64,000 bases of DNA from CAJBLF01 sp964495905 (GCA_964495905.1 CAZBWN010000074.1:1-64000), one strand, 5' to 3'. Counted from the stretch's first letter, positions 9,636-20,403 are shown. A program made the numbers and translations. The notes: generated by a model not told the origin, from the letters alone.

Positions 9636-11243
9636 TTATTTGCTAGCCACCTCTTCTATTGTAGGGGTTTTGTTGGTATCTGCATAATCTCAGTGATTAT
9701 ATACTGTATTTTCTGTACCATTTTCTCAAACCAATACGATTTTGTCTTTTGATATCTCTTTTATTTCGGCAGCAGCAGAAGCTCATGGTCATGTAGCTAT
9801 AACTAATTGTCAATCAATGCTAGTTATAGTTCAATGATTATCACCTAAATCTATTTTTTTATTGTTTCGTGATTTTCATAGTTTTTCAACTTTATTATTG
9901 TAATCAGGGGATGTATCAAAATGTTGGATTTCTTGTTCTGTCAAAGTGATATTTTGATTATCCTCTGGAGTATCTATTTTTATATCAGGTGTTGTATTTT
10001 CTGGAATGAGAGCTTGTTTCTTCATCGCCATCTCTTCCATAGGTACTTGTGATGCGCGTGGCTGTAAGGCATTTATTTTTGTTTGTACTGAGGCTAAATT
10101 AGTTATTTCATCAGCCAGTCTTTTCTGTGTTGCTACATCCTTAATGAGACTATTTGCATTTGTTCTATTCGTGATTTCTGAACTTAGGAGTGTATTAACA
10201 TCTGCTAGTTTATTGTCGATTTTTTTTGTTTTTCTATCGCTTGTATCATTTAATTCTTCTGAGCGATTCTGTAAACCAATCAAACTACTGTTCAATACAT
10301 ATAACTTATCCTTATTTTCTTCTATCTCTCCATTTAATCCTCTTTTTTCTACTCTTAATTCTCTTCTAGACAAATGGTTGTCTCTCATTACTTTTATGGT
10401 AGCATTTATTTCATCAACTCTTGCTTGTTTGTTTTTGTTCGCTTCTTGGAGTGTATTGATGTCCTGATTAATGTTTTCTATTTTTTTTGTAACCTCTGCG
10501 ATTCCTTTATCTGCCTCATTATCTTTTTCAGTCAGATTTAATATTCTCTTGATATCAAATCTGATCTTCAAAGGAAGTTCCTTGAAAGTATCACTCTCTT
10601 GTAAATTTCTTAAATCTTTTACTTCTTTTGATTCTGTTTTAGCTTCTGTTTTGGTCTCTTGTGTTGTTTTTGCTATTTGTTGCGCAGCTTCTGCTTTATC
10701 AAATACAGCGACAGCATTTTCTTCTCTCTTCTCGCTTTTGAACATCTTATCGGTAGTAGCAGCACCAAAAGTTGTTGATATGACATTGTTAAATGTAGGA
10801 GACATTCCTTTTATTATTTGTTTTGAGGAATCAGGATTTTTATCAGTTTTTAATTCAAATTTTGCTAGTGATTTTGGATCTGTAATCACTGCAGGTTTTT
10901 CAGTCTTTGTTGGTTCAGTCGTTAATTTCTCATAAGTTTTTTTGACATCATCAAGGCTAGGATTTTTATTAGTGCTATCTGTCAATGCAGTATATAAGTA
11001 CAAAACAGCTATTTTTGAGCTATCTTTAGTTTCGGGATTTTTCCCCCATGATTTTATTTCTTCGGCAACCTTATTTGTAATTGCTGTTTTATTAACGAGT
11101 TCCATTTTATCAAGTCCATCTTTTGCTGCATCTCTCAATATTTTTTTGCTTTCCAGTGTTTTGAATTTATCCTCAAATTTCTGAGGTAATTCTGTAGTTG
11201 ATTTAGCTTCTAATACGCTTTTTAAACCTTCTGTTGCTCCCAT
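9636..11243 (-). CDS. Large coiled-coil protein, second gene of pair B
   Basis: The 535-residue protein is very rich in Lys, Glu, Thr and Asn. Residues about 230-400 are a long predicted coiled coil (ENINQDINTLQEANKNKQ and following heptads), and the last 80 residues are glycine-richer and probably a small beta domain. There is no signal peptide. TGAs are confined to that tail, beginning at 9876; TAA at 9636 ends the frame. The stretch before the first TGA is 455 codons long. It follows the small helical gene at 11262-11552 by 18 bases. The pair resembles the 4666/5029 pair in layout. Function unknown. Confidence 0.6.
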
Positions 11244-11261
11244 TGTATTGACTGTAAAAAA

Positions 11262-11552
11262 TTAAAAGGCATTCATCATTGATTCTAATTTTTCTATATC
11301 CTGTTGATCTATTTTGTTTTGTTCTGATTCCGATTCTTTGATTTTTTGGAAGATTTCTTGTGCTTTTCCAAGTTTTTCCTTTTCTATATCGCTCGTAGCT
11401 TTTTCTACGGAGTATTGTAAAATTCCTACCAAAACATCCAATATTTTGTCATCAAAAGTATTTTTTTCTATCAAATAACTGAGCCCTTCTGCGATAGGCC
11501 AACTATCCTTCAGGAGAGAAAGGACTTTGAGTGCATACTGTTTTTTGTCCAT
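11262..11552 (-). CDS. Small helical protein, first gene of pair B
   Basis: The 96-residue protein begins at MDKKQYALKVLSLLKD; longer upstream starts in the same frame seem less likely because their extra residues look unlike the rest. It is predicted all-helical with a charged C-terminal half (KAQEIFQKIKESESEQ). The layout (hydrophobic helices, then KAQEKI-like charged helix, then an acidic tail) resembles the 111-residue protein at 4666-5001. It contains no TGA and ends in TAA. The gene for a large coiled-coil protein lies directly downstream. Confidence 0.6.
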   Translation of the reverse strand: MDKKQYALKVLSLLKDSWPIAEGLSYLIEKNTFDDKILDVLVGILQYSVEKATSDIEKEKLGKAQEIFQKIKESESEQNKIDQQDIEKLESMMNAF

Positions 11553-11755
11553 AGAAATGAGAGTGACAGAGTAAAGCAAGCTTTTTGTTCTGTCTAAGTA
11601 TACTGACAATTTTTTTCCTGTCAAATTTTGGAGGATTGTTTTTTGGCAAAATAATCTTGTTTTTTTGGTGGCAAAACATTACACTAGCTAGTATTTCTTT
11701 TTTGTATATACATAGATTTATCATCTATCATTTATCATTTATAATTTTTTAAAAA

Positions 11756-13636
11756 ATGGAAGAAGCGATTTTGAAACCACGTCATTCACTTTCCCACATC
11801 TTGGCGCAAGCAGTGCAGAGATCGGTAGATCCGATTGCAAAACTTGGTATCGGACCTGCTATAGACATAGGATTTTACTACGACTTCATTTTTTCTGAAG
11901 GAGTGGAATTCAAAGAAGAGAATCTCAAAGACCTCAATAAGATGATGACCAAAATCGTCAAAGAGAATCAGGTATTCCATAGAGTAGATCTCAATTATGA
12001 CGAAGCAAAAGAGATCATCACCATGCTCGGTGCAGAGTTCAAGATCGAGTTGATCGATGAATTCAAAGCTGAAGGAGAGACCGTATTCTCTTACTATATC
12101 AACACCATTCCGACAGCAGCAAAAGATAATATTCTCAGAGGGAGCAAGCTTGAATATATCAAAAAATATGAAGATATAACTGAATATCTCAAGAAGTTCA
12201 ATCTCGGCGATGTATTCGTAACCTTCATTGATATGTGTGAAGGACCTCACGTAGAAAATACGAAAGAGATCAACGCAGATGCATTCAAACTTGATAAGAT
12301 TGCTGGTGCATACTGGAGAGGAAATGAAAAAAATCCGGTGATGACAAGAATATACGGACTCGCGTTTGAAGACAAAATAGCATTGAAAGCATATCTAGAG
12401 ATGATGGAAGAAGCAAGAAAACGTGACCATAGAGTACTCGGAAAACAACTCAAACTCTTCACACTTTCACCATTGGTGGGTGCAGGATTGCCTATGTTGC
12501 AGCCAAACGGTATGATCATCAGAAAAGAGATAGAAGATTATCTGCGAGAGCTTCACAAGGATAAAGAATATCAAAGAGTACGAACTCCGCATCTTTGTAA
12601 GCATGATCTCTATATAAAATCATGACATATCAACAAATACGGTGACAATCTTTTCAAAGTAAAAGGAAGAGATGAAGAATTCTTTGTAAAGCCGATGAAC
12701 TGCCCTCATCATATGCAGATTTTTGCTGACAATCAGTTTTCTTACCGCGATATGCCTGTCAGATATTTTGAACCAGCAACGGTGTATAGAGATGAAAAGA
12801 CAGGTGAACTCTGAGGTTTGCTTCGTGTAAGAGCGATTACGCAAGATGATGGACATCTCTTCTGCCGTTCTATCCAGATAGAAGAAGAAGTATCAACGAT
12901 AGTGGATATCATCAAAAAATTCTTTGGAACTATGGGTATGATCGATAATTATCGAGTAAGTCTCTCTGTCAGAGGAGAAGATACATCCAAGTATCTATGA
13001 TCTGATGATGTACGAGAAAAGGCAGAAGGTTGATTGGAAAAAGCAGCTCTAGCAAACAAGCTTCCATTCAAAAAGATATTATGAGAAGCGGCTTTCTATG
13101 GACCAAAACTCGATTTCATGTTCAAAGATTGTCTCTGAAGAGAATGGCAATTATCAACTATCCAATGTGATTTCAATCTACCAGAAAGATTTGATCTGAG
13201 CTTCATGAACGAGAAGTGAGAAAAAGAAAGACCAGTGGTCATCCATAGAGCGATATCATGATCATTGGAAAGATTTATGTGAGTGATGATTGAACATTTT
13301 GCGGGAGCATTCCCACTTTGGTTAGCACCTCAACAGATTAAATTCGTACCTGTGGCAGAAATATTCACGGGGTATGCAAAAGAAATAGCTGCACAGATGA
13401 AAGCATTATGATTAAGGGCTTCCGTAGACGAAGGAGATGATTCATTCAGCAAAAAAATCAGAAATGCTGAGGTAGAAAAAGTACCCTATATCGTGATCGT
13501 AGGAGAAAAAGAAGAGACAACAAAAACACTTTCTATCCGTGAATACAGAAGCAAAAAACAGTACGAAACTAGTGTTACTGAGTTTGTCGACAAGTGTCTA
13601 GATGAAGTCAAGATGAGAAGATTAGAGAGTTTATAA
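11756..13636 (+). CDS. thrS: Threonyl-tRNA synthetase without TGS domain
   Basis: ThrRS charges tRNA-Thr. The 626-residue protein has the second editing domain (HSLSHILAQAV near the start, EGPHVENT about residues 161-168) and the class II catalytic core. Motif 2 is visible as YRDEKTGELGGLLRVRAI and is followed by TQDDGH. Motif 3 is HRAISGSLERFMG. The C-terminal anticodon-binding domain follows (IKFVPVAEIFTGYA). The usual N-terminal TGS domain is absent. Ten TGA codons occur, all after residue 289; those at 13259 and 13280 encode the conserved glycines 502 and 509 of motif 3. No TGA occurs in the first 289 codons. TAA ends the frame and a terminator follows. Confidence 0.95.
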
Positions 13637-13657
13637 TCCCAAAAATAATCATAAAAA

Positions 13658-13690
13658 AAAGCCTCCCAGATATGGGAGGTTTTAGTTTTT
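13658..13690. terminator. Bidirectional terminator between thrS and the minus-strand gene
   Basis: CCTCCCA and TGGGAGG form a stem with loop GATA, flanked by an A run on the left and T-rich sequence on the right. It can serve thrS (plus) and the convergent 13733-14035 gene (minus). Confidence 0.8.
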
Positions 13691-13732
13691 TAAAATAAAT
13701 CAATGTCTGCGACAATAGCTCTTTCTAGGATT

Positions 13733-14035
13733 CTAGCATACTATCATACCAGAAACAACTACTTCATCAGGAACTAATTCGGAAAGTTGGACTCTTACTC
13801 CTTTTTCTAAAGGAACATTTTCAGGATACTTTGATAATAACTCAATAGTTTTGACCGCTCGTTCCTGTAACTTGGGACACGATGAAAGTTCAGAAATTGT
13901 TTTCAGTTTCCTAATCATCACTGCAGGTTTATCATCAGAATAGTGTCTGAATTGTTTTCCTATGAGGATTCCATCGATGAGATCCGTTCTTCCCGATTGA
14001 GGGAATAAATTTTTTACTTTGTTTTTTTTTGCCAT
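13733..14035 (-). CDS. Hypothetical 100-residue protein
   Basis: The small soluble, basic protein has no recognised family. It starts MAKKNKVKNLFPQSGRTDLI, contains a helical segment (KLKTISELSSCPKLQERAVK) and ends in a short beta-like segment (VRVQLSELVPDEVVVSGMIVC). There is no TGA in frame and it ends in TAG. It is isolated between thrS and asnS on the opposite strand. Confidence 0.55.
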   Translation of the reverse strand: MAKKNKVKNLFPQSGRTDLIDGILIGKQFRHYSDDKPAVMIRKLKTISELSSCPKLQERAVKTIELLSKYPENVPLEKGVRVQLSELVPDEVVVSGMIVC

Positions 14036-14097
14036 GATTTCTATATTTTTGTTTTTACCATAAATAATCTTTTAAAATCAAGAATCAAGACAAATTT

Positions 14098-14136
14098 ATT
14101 ACGAATTACGAATTATCAATTACGAATTACGAATAA
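14098..14136. repeat. Short AT-rich tandem repeat (AATTACGA units)
   Basis: Successive copies of TTACGAATTA-like units lie just upstream of asnS. The same motif recurs near 41209-41235 and 60830-60910. Such repeats sit only between genes here and may be slippage-prone spacers. Confidence 0.5.
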
Positions 14137-14213
14137 AAATTGTAGATAAAACATTGAATTTAAAAGTCAAAACGCTATCTTAAACCAGTACTTTATATTT
14201 TTTAATAAAATAT

Positions 14214-15605
14214 ATGAAACTGACAACTATCGCGCATATCTTTGCAGGTTACAAAAACATGTTAGACAAAGATATAGCTCTCAATGGACGAGTAAGAAGC
14301 GTAAGGGATTCCAAAACGTTCGGATTCATCGAACTTAATGATGGATCGTACCTCAAAAATATCCAGATAGTATTTGAAAATAATCTACCGAATTTTGATG
14401 ATATCTGCAAGCTCACGACAGGAAGCTCAATCAGCATAGAAGGGAAATTAGTTGCATCACAATGAGCTAAACAAGCCTTTGAAGTGAAGGCAAGTAAGGT
14501 GACTATCGTAGGGACCTGTCCTAGCGATTACCCGCTTCAGAAGAAAGGGCATAGCTTCGAATATCTCCGCGAGATAGCTCATCTCAGACCGAGATCTAAC
14601 ACGTTTTCAGCGGTATTCAGAGTGAGATCATTGCTCGCATTCGCTATCCATCAGTACTTCCGCGAACAAGGATTCATCTACGTACATACACCAATCATCA
14701 CAGGAAGCGACTGTGAAGGAGCAGGAGAGATGTTCAGAATTTCAACACTTGATATGCTCAATCCTCCAAAAAACGAGGAAGGAAAAGTAGATTACAAAAA
14801 AGATTTCTTCGGAAAAGAAGCATCATTGACAGTAAGTGGACAGTTGAACGCAGAGACGTTCGCAACCGCATTTGGAAAGGTATATACTTTCGGACCTACC
14901 TTCAGAGCAGAAAATTCTAACACTACAAAACATCTTTCAGAATTCTGGATGATCGAACCGGAAATAGCATTCGCAGATCTCAACGACGACATGAATCTCG
15001 CAGAAGGACTCATCAAATATGCATTCAATTACATCCTTGAAAACGCACCTGCAGAGATGGATTTCTTCGCTCAGTTCATCAATAAAGAAGTGAAGACAAG
15101 ACTAGAAGCGCTGGTTAAAGCAGACTTCGGCAGAGTGACCTACACGGAAGCAGTTGAGATCTTACAAAAATCAGGACAAAAATTTGAATATCCTGTACAA
15201 TGGGGAATCGACTTACAGACAGAACACGAAAGATATCTCGCTGAACAAGTATTCAAAGGACCGGTATTTGTCACCAACTATCCCAAAGAGATCAAAGCAT
15301 TCTACATGAGACTCAATGAAGACGGAAAAACTGTCGCTGCTACAGACTTATTAGTACCTGGAGTTGGAGAGATAGTCGGAGGATCGCAAAGAGAAGAGAG
15401 ACTTGAAGTCCTTGAAGGTAAAATGAAGGCAATGGGATTGGATCCTGAAGATTATGGACGATATTTAGATACCAGAAAATATGGCACCGTGCCTCACGCA
15501 GGATTCGGAATATGATTCGAAAGATTGATTATGTATATCACCGGTATGGAAAATATCCGTGATGTGATACCGTTTCCTAGGGCGCCGAAGACGTGCGAGT
15601 TTTAA
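14214..15605 (+). CDS. asnS: Asparaginyl-tRNA synthetase
   Basis: AsnRS charges tRNA-Asn. The 463-residue protein begins with an OB-fold anticodon-binding domain (LNGRVRSVRDSKTFGFIELN, residues about 24-43). The class IIb core follows with FREQGFIYVHTPIITGSDCEGAGE (motif 1 region), FGPTFRAENSNTTKHLSEFW (motif 2) and HAGFGIGFERLIMYITGMENIRD (motif 3). The AENSNT/HLSEFW residues fit AsnRS rather than AspRS. TGAs occur at 14463 and at 15513; the latter encodes residue 434, the invariant Gly of motif 3. TAA ends the frame. Confidence 0.95.
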
Positions 15606-15622
15606 TCTGATAAATATTTATC

Positions 15623-16024
15623 ATGGATACCTGTGTTTTCTGTAGGATAATAAACAAAGAAATTCCATCTTATGTTATATATGAAGATGATAATGTTTTA
15701 GCTATGCTCGCAAAAGATATGGAAGTGTATGGTCACACCTTGATTATACCAAAACAACACTATCAAGATATCTATGATATTCCAGAAGATATACTAGCAA
15801 AATTAAGCATAGTAGCAAAAAAATTAGCTAATAGATATAAGGACAAAATCTGAGCAACATGAATAAATTTATTGCATGCTAGCTGAAAAGATGCACAGCA
15901 ATCAGTATTCCATTTTCATATTCATTTGTTTCCGAGATTCGAAAATGATGGATTGGATACGCGACCAAAATTGCCAAAAATAGAAGTAGATAAAGATGAA
16001 TTTTTGAAAAAAATAAAGATTTAA
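15623..16024 (+). CDS. HIT-family nucleotide hydrolase/transferase
   Basis: The 133-residue protein starts CVFCRIINKEIPSYVIYEDD, a classic HIT-family opening with a Cys pair. It ends its domain with the histidine triad HFHIHLFPR at residues 97-105. HIT proteins hydrolyse nucleoside phosphoramidates or dinucleotides such as AppppA. TGAs in the middle are read as Gly. It follows asnS by 17 bases and probably shares its transcript, together with the next two genes. Confidence 0.9.
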
Positions 16025-16061
16025 TCTAAATAACTTGAGTTTTAAATCACCTACAAATTTC

Positions 16062-16775
16062 ATGCAAAAAAATCTTATCATATGATGATCTACATGAGAT
16101 TTTTATAGAATCACAAATACTAGGAATAACGATGAACAGATTTCAAACTATTTTGCGATAGCTGAAGCAAATGCTTTAGAACTCATGTTTCATAGTAAAG
16201 AAAGTCTTGAATATCAGCTTACCAAAGAAACGATAGAAAAGAATTTTTCTCACTGTTCTATCCATGCACCAAAACATGCATATAAAGACGATGAAACCTC
16301 ACATAAAATATTAAGATTTATAGGTGATGTATGTGCTCTATTGCCCATAAAAAATATAGTGATTCATCCAGATATCGTTATTGATCGGGCCATCTTTGAA
16401 CAATATAAACATCTTCCGCTTTCCATAGAGAATATGGATGAAAGGACAAAATCTTGCCAATGAGTACAGGATATAAAGAAAATCCTCAACGATAATCCCT
16501 ATTTGTGATTGGTGCTAGACTTGCAGCATTGTTTCACAAACGACCCAACTATGCAGCTTGCCAAGGACTTTCATAGAGAATTCTGAGACAGGATCGTACA
16601 ATATCATATCAGTTGATATCATCCGGAACATCTTCATTATCCTTTATTCAAAACCCAACAAATTCAGATAATCAAAGCTATAGAAAAGACAGATATTCCA
16701 ATCATAATCGAAAGCACTTTTGATGATAAGGGTGATTTGCAAAAAGAAATAGAGTATATAAAAAGTTTTATGTAA
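16062..16775 (+). CDS. TIM-barrel protein of the sugar isomerase / AP endonuclease 2 fold
   Basis: The 237-residue protein has the pattern of xylose-isomerase-like TIM barrels: NALELMF near residue 40, HCSIHAPKH about 65, IKNIVIHPDIV about 100, LSIENMDE about 120, LVLDLQHCF about 150, QYHISGYHPEHLH about 185 and IPIIIESTFD about 215. The His/Asp/Glu residues at strand ends suit a metal-dependent enzyme. The substrate cannot be told from sequence; endonuclease IV normally is longer with more metal ligands. About eight TGAs are read as Gly, two adjacent near the start. Confidence 0.65.
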
Positions 16776-16788
16776 TCAATCATCTCCA

Positions 16789-17403
16789 ATGGAAACAATA
16801 ATCTGAATACGATGAGATAGCATCACGATGTGAGCCCGAGACCTAGAAAAATGAGGTCGAGCAGCTCGTCTCCATAGCTATTTATGAAAAAAATATTTGA
16901 GAGAAAATGGCGAGTATGGAGTCGTCTATAATTTAGGAATTGATGGAGATACGAGCACAGGAAAGCTCAAAAGATTTACTGTGGAAGCTGAAGCAAGAGA
17001 TCCTAACGTCATTATCTTTGCTACAGGTGCGAACGATTGTGACTATACTGAAGGACGTAAGCATCATGTTCCCGTAGAAATTTTTCGTGCAAACATGATC
17101 AATTTGATCGGTCAAGCGAGAAAATTTACTGATCAGATAGTAATTATATGACTTATCGCTTGTGATGAAACCAAGACTATCCCTATTCCACGAGTACCAG
17201 AACTTTCCCAAGATATGGAAGCTATCAGCTTATATAATAATGTTCTCAAAGAAGTAGCTGCACAAGAAAAGGTTTTGTTTATAGATGTTTTGGATGTCAT
17301 TGGTGATCAAGATCTTGAAGATGGAATGCATCCGACAGCTGAAGGGCATGAGAAAATGTTCGTCAGAATCAGAGATGTTTTGATAGAGAAGAAAATAATT
17401 TAA
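16789..17403 (+). CDS. SGNH/GDSL-family esterase-like hydrolase
   Basis: The 204-residue protein carries the SGNH blocks: GDSIT (catalytic Ser11) at residues 9-13, NLGIDGDT (block II Gly) at 48-55, GANDC (block III Asn82) at 80-84, and DGMHPTAEGH (Asp178, His181) at 178-187. Such enzymes hydrolyse acyl esters of lipids or sugars. No signal peptide is seen, so it is probably cytoplasmic. Block I glycine is encoded by TGA. The ATG overlaps no gene; it lies 13 bases after the TIM-barrel gene and probably is co-transcribed. Confidence 0.85.
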
Positions 17404-17407
17404 AAAA

Positions 17408-17478
17408 TCCCTCCTTACCTCCCTTTATCAAGGGAGGAACAGCTCCCTCCTTGATAAAGGAGGGTTGGGGTGGATTTG
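17408..17478. repeat. Nested CCTCC/GGAGG palindromic element
   Basis: Two interlocked inverted repeats, CCTCCCTTTATCAAGGGAGG and CCCTCCTTGATAAAGGAGGG, lie directly after the SGNH gene. The same kind of CCTCC-rich palindrome recurs near 19135-19235, 45885-46065 and 48347-48480. It may terminate transcription, but its repetition suggests a dispersed element. Confidence 0.6.
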
Positions 17479-17507
17479 AAAAACAATTTAACAATATTTA
17501 CACACCC

Positions 17508-17757
17508 ATGAATCCCGTAGAGCAATTCCTTCAATCCCACAATATAACCTACACCCCCTATTCACATCCTGCTGTCTTTACCTGTGAACAACAAAGACAA
17601 TGATATTGAACTCTATATAGATGAGGATATCTACAATGCAGAACTTGTAAACTTTCATCCGAATATCAATACTGCATCGTTATGATTGACTCGCGATATG
17701 TTTCATAAGTACCTAGAAAGCATATCCCAAAAAATAAAAGTCTTGAATAAAATCTAA
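17508..17757 (+). pseudogene. Broken copy of the YbaK-type deacylase gene
   Basis: The first 27 codons and the last part match the intact gene at 19271-19756 closely. A stretch of about 220 bases is missing between them, and the join shifts the reading frame. The junction sits at AACAA, present at both edges of the lost segment in the intact copy (GTGAACAAGC and ATAACAAAGA), so deletion between short direct repeats is likely. The shifted half still reads NKDNDIELYIDEDIYNAELV in another frame. The upstream 20 bases are also similar to those of the intact copy. Confidence 0.8.
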
Positions 17758-17809
17758 GAATACCTATATGTTTTCCTTGTATAATTTTATATATTTATAA
17801 ATATCAAAA

Positions 17810-19102
17810 ATGGATTGGTTGTGGATAGTTATGTGATTGATTTTTGTATTTTGATATGCGATGATAGCATTGGAGCATCGTCTACATATAAATAAAAGCT
17901 GAACAGCTATTTTGTTGTGAGTCGTCCTTCGAATATTAGTAGATATTTTTTATAAATTCAGCCCAGATGTAGGTATTGCATTAAGCCACGAAACGCAAGA
18001 GATCTTTGGTATAGTGGTTTTTTTGTTGGCAGCTATGACCTTGGTTGAAATACTAGTGCATTACCGTCTTTTTGATCGGATTCAACAAAAAATCACAGAA
18101 AAAAAAATATCACAGGCACAACTTTTCCGACTCTTATGAATCATGACTTTTATATTTTCAGCCTTATTAGATAATCTTACGACAACTCTTATCATGATCC
18201 AGATAGGAAGAAAAATATATACCAACAAAGAGAATTTTCTGCTGTATGTTGCTAATGTCATCATAGCGGCAAATGCAGGAGGAGCAGCATCACCTATAGG
18301 AGATGTTACAACAATCATGCTTCGGCTAGCAAACAAATTTACAGCAGGACAAATCATAACGATGGGTATGTTACCAGCGATAATGACACGACTTATTCCT
18401 CAATTCCTGATGTGAAGAAAAATAAAACATCATGAAGAAGTAGAAAAAAAACATATCATCAAGACAGAGAAAAAAATAGATATGAAATGATATCGATGAA
18501 TAATAATCGTTGCAGTAGTATCATTTACGATACCTGTATTTGCAAATCTTGTTTGACTACCACCATTCCTTTGACTTTTGACATGAGTCGGTTTGCTGCG
18601 GGTTATCATTGATCTTAAAGCAAAAAATTGAGGAGACAATCATCATCATGAATGAAAGGTGATGAATATCATACAAAAAACAGATATTACTACATTGAAA
18701 TTTTTTATCTGAATATTGTTGGCGGTAGCAGCGTTATCTGAGGTGGGAATATTGAAGGCATTAAACACAGCTATATTCAATACAGATCCATCAATACGAC
18801 GTTTGGTTATTGGAAATACAATACTATGATTTACATCATCAATTTTAGATAACGTACCATTGGTTGCCGCCGCTATTAAAATGTTTCCACCAGAGACTGC
18901 AAGCAGCATCCGAGTATTGCTGGCTTTGACGGCATGAACATGATGATCTATGCTTGTGATAGGATCAGCTGCGGGTGTAGCGGCTATGGGACAAGTTAAA
19001 GAACTGACCTTTATATATTATCTTAAAAAAGCAGCATTACCCGCATTATTATGATTTTTGTGAGGAATAGGAATATGGATTATTATGAACATTGTATTCT
19101 AA
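17810..19102 (+). CDS. nhaD: NhaD-type Na+/H+ antiporter (ArsB/NhaD superfamily)
   Basis: The 430-residue protein has about twelve hydrophobic segments and two half-repeats. Each half ends in a helix-breaking loop: LLDNLTTTLIMIQIG and NAGGAASPIGDVTTIMLRLAN in the first half, LDNVPLVAAAIKM and TAGTGGSMLVIGSAAGVAAMG in the second. The SPIGD and DN(L/V)(T/P) motifs are characteristic of NhaD. The family exchanges sodium or lithium for protons. More than twenty TGA codons are read as Gly, making it one of the heaviest UGA users here. It sits between the broken and intact YbaK-type genes. Confidence 0.85.
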
Positions 19103-19132
19103 ATAGATAATCTCAAAAAATAAATAAGAAAA

Positions 19133-19235
19133 AAACCCACCCCGACCTTCTCCAGTAATTACCGGAGCGGGAGCTAAGGAAAATAAATCTATTCCATAAA
19201 ATCCCCCTGTTAAGGGGGATAAAGGGGGTTTGTTA
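19133..19235. repeat. Palindromic intergenic element
   Basis: The segment contains a CCCACCCCGACC stretch, CTCCAGTAATTACCGGAG, and CCCCCTGTTAAGGGGGATAAAGGGGG. It precedes the intact YbaK-type gene just as the 17408-17478 element precedes the broken copy, so the duplication may have included such a repeat. Confidence 0.5.
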
Positions 19236-19270
19236 AAATAAATTAAAATAATTTAACATTTAAATTTTTC

Positions 19271-19756
19271 ATGAATCCCGTAGAACAATTCCTTCAATCC
19301 CACAATATCACCTATACCCCTTATTCCCATCCTGCAGTGTTTACCTGTGAACAAGCAGAGCATTTTCATGAGTTAGTACCGGGGATGATAGGAAAAAATC
19401 TTTTTCTGATTGATAGGAAAAGCGAAAGAATTTTTCTCGTCGTTTTGCCTATCTACAAAAGAGCTGACTTGAAATTCCTCGCAAAAGAATTCGGAGTCGC
19501 TAAGCTTTCCTTTGGAAGCCCAGAGTTGTTGTTACAGAAAATGTGATTAGAACCTGGATCAGTTTCTCCATTTGGACTGATAAATAACAAAGACCATGAT
19601 ATCGAATTTTATATAGACGCAGAAATTTACAACGCAGAGCTTGTGAACTTTCACCCGAATATCAATACTGCATCGTTATCGTTGAGTAGGGATATGTTTC
19701 ATAAATATCTAGAAGTCATCCCATATGAAACACATATTGTACATTTAGCTTCTTAA
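19271..19756 (+). CDS. YbaK/ProX-type aminoacyl-tRNA deacylase
   Basis: The 161-residue protein matches prolyl-tRNA-synthetase-associated domain proteins: YTPYSHPAVFTCEQAEHF, then GKNLFLIDRKSERIFLVVLP, then LKFLAKEFGVAKLSFGSPE, the Gly-Ser-Val-Ser-Pro-Phe-Gly segment GSVSPFGLINN, and FHPNINTASLSLS. These proteins clear mischarged tRNA-Pro (Ala or Cys). The ADLKFLAKEF lysine and GxxSP loop of the active site are visible. One TGA (19544) encodes Gly. It is followed by a hydrolase gene after 9 bases. Confidence 0.85.
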
Positions 19757-19765
19757 TAGTTATCC

Positions 19766-20386
19766 ATGAAACAAATTATTTATATTGGTGGTTGAGAAGT
19801 TTTTCGCAATGAAGACGATTATTGTGATGCAATTCAAAATAGCTGGACATACGATCCTTTCAAAGAACAAAAGAATCGAAAAAATTGGATTGCAGACCAA
19901 TTGAAAGATGAATATCAAATATTTTTGCCGGATATGCCGAATAGATTTAATGCAAAATATAAATTTTGGAAGATACGATTTGAAAAAATGTTTTCATATC
20001 TCAATGATGAACCCTTAGTCATGATTGGTCGCTCTTTGTGAGGCATATTTCTGGCTAAATATTTGAGTGAAAATACATTTCCAAAAAAAATCAGTCAACT
20101 CCATTTAGTTGCAGCATGTTTCGATGAAAAGGATATGCCACCAAAAGATTCTTATTTGGGCGATTTTCTTTTTGATCCAGCAGGATTAAAAAATTTAGAA
20201 CAGCAAGTGGACAAGATATTTATGTATCAGTCCAAAGACGATCCGATAGTGCGGTTTTCTCATGTAGAGAGATATAATGCTTATCTACGCAATGCAATCC
20301 TAAATATTTTTGACGACAGAGGACATTTTTGACAAGCTGAGTTTCCTGAGTTATTAGAGAATATAAAAAAAAATAATAGATTTTAA
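19766..20386 (+). CDS. Alpha/beta hydrolase of the RBBP9/YdeN type
   Basis: The 206-residue protein shows an oxyanion region IYIGGGEVF near the start and a nucleophile elbow GRSLGG at about residues 89-94, whose last glycine pair includes a TGA. The acid is probably DDPIVRFSH and the base DRGHF near the C-terminus. The small size and the DDP...H spacing fit the serine hydrolase RBBP9 family. Substrate unknown. It probably shares a transcript with the deacylase gene upstream and the repeat-protein gene 17 bases downstream. Confidence 0.75.
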
Positions 20387-20403
20387 AAACAGATATTTTT
20401 TTT

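Noticed and set aside
10006..11184. Three long plus-strand frames opposite the coiled-coil gene
   Set aside because: They are shadows of the Lys/Glu/Thr-rich gene on the minus strand and read as Phe/Ser/Leu-rich strings without domains.
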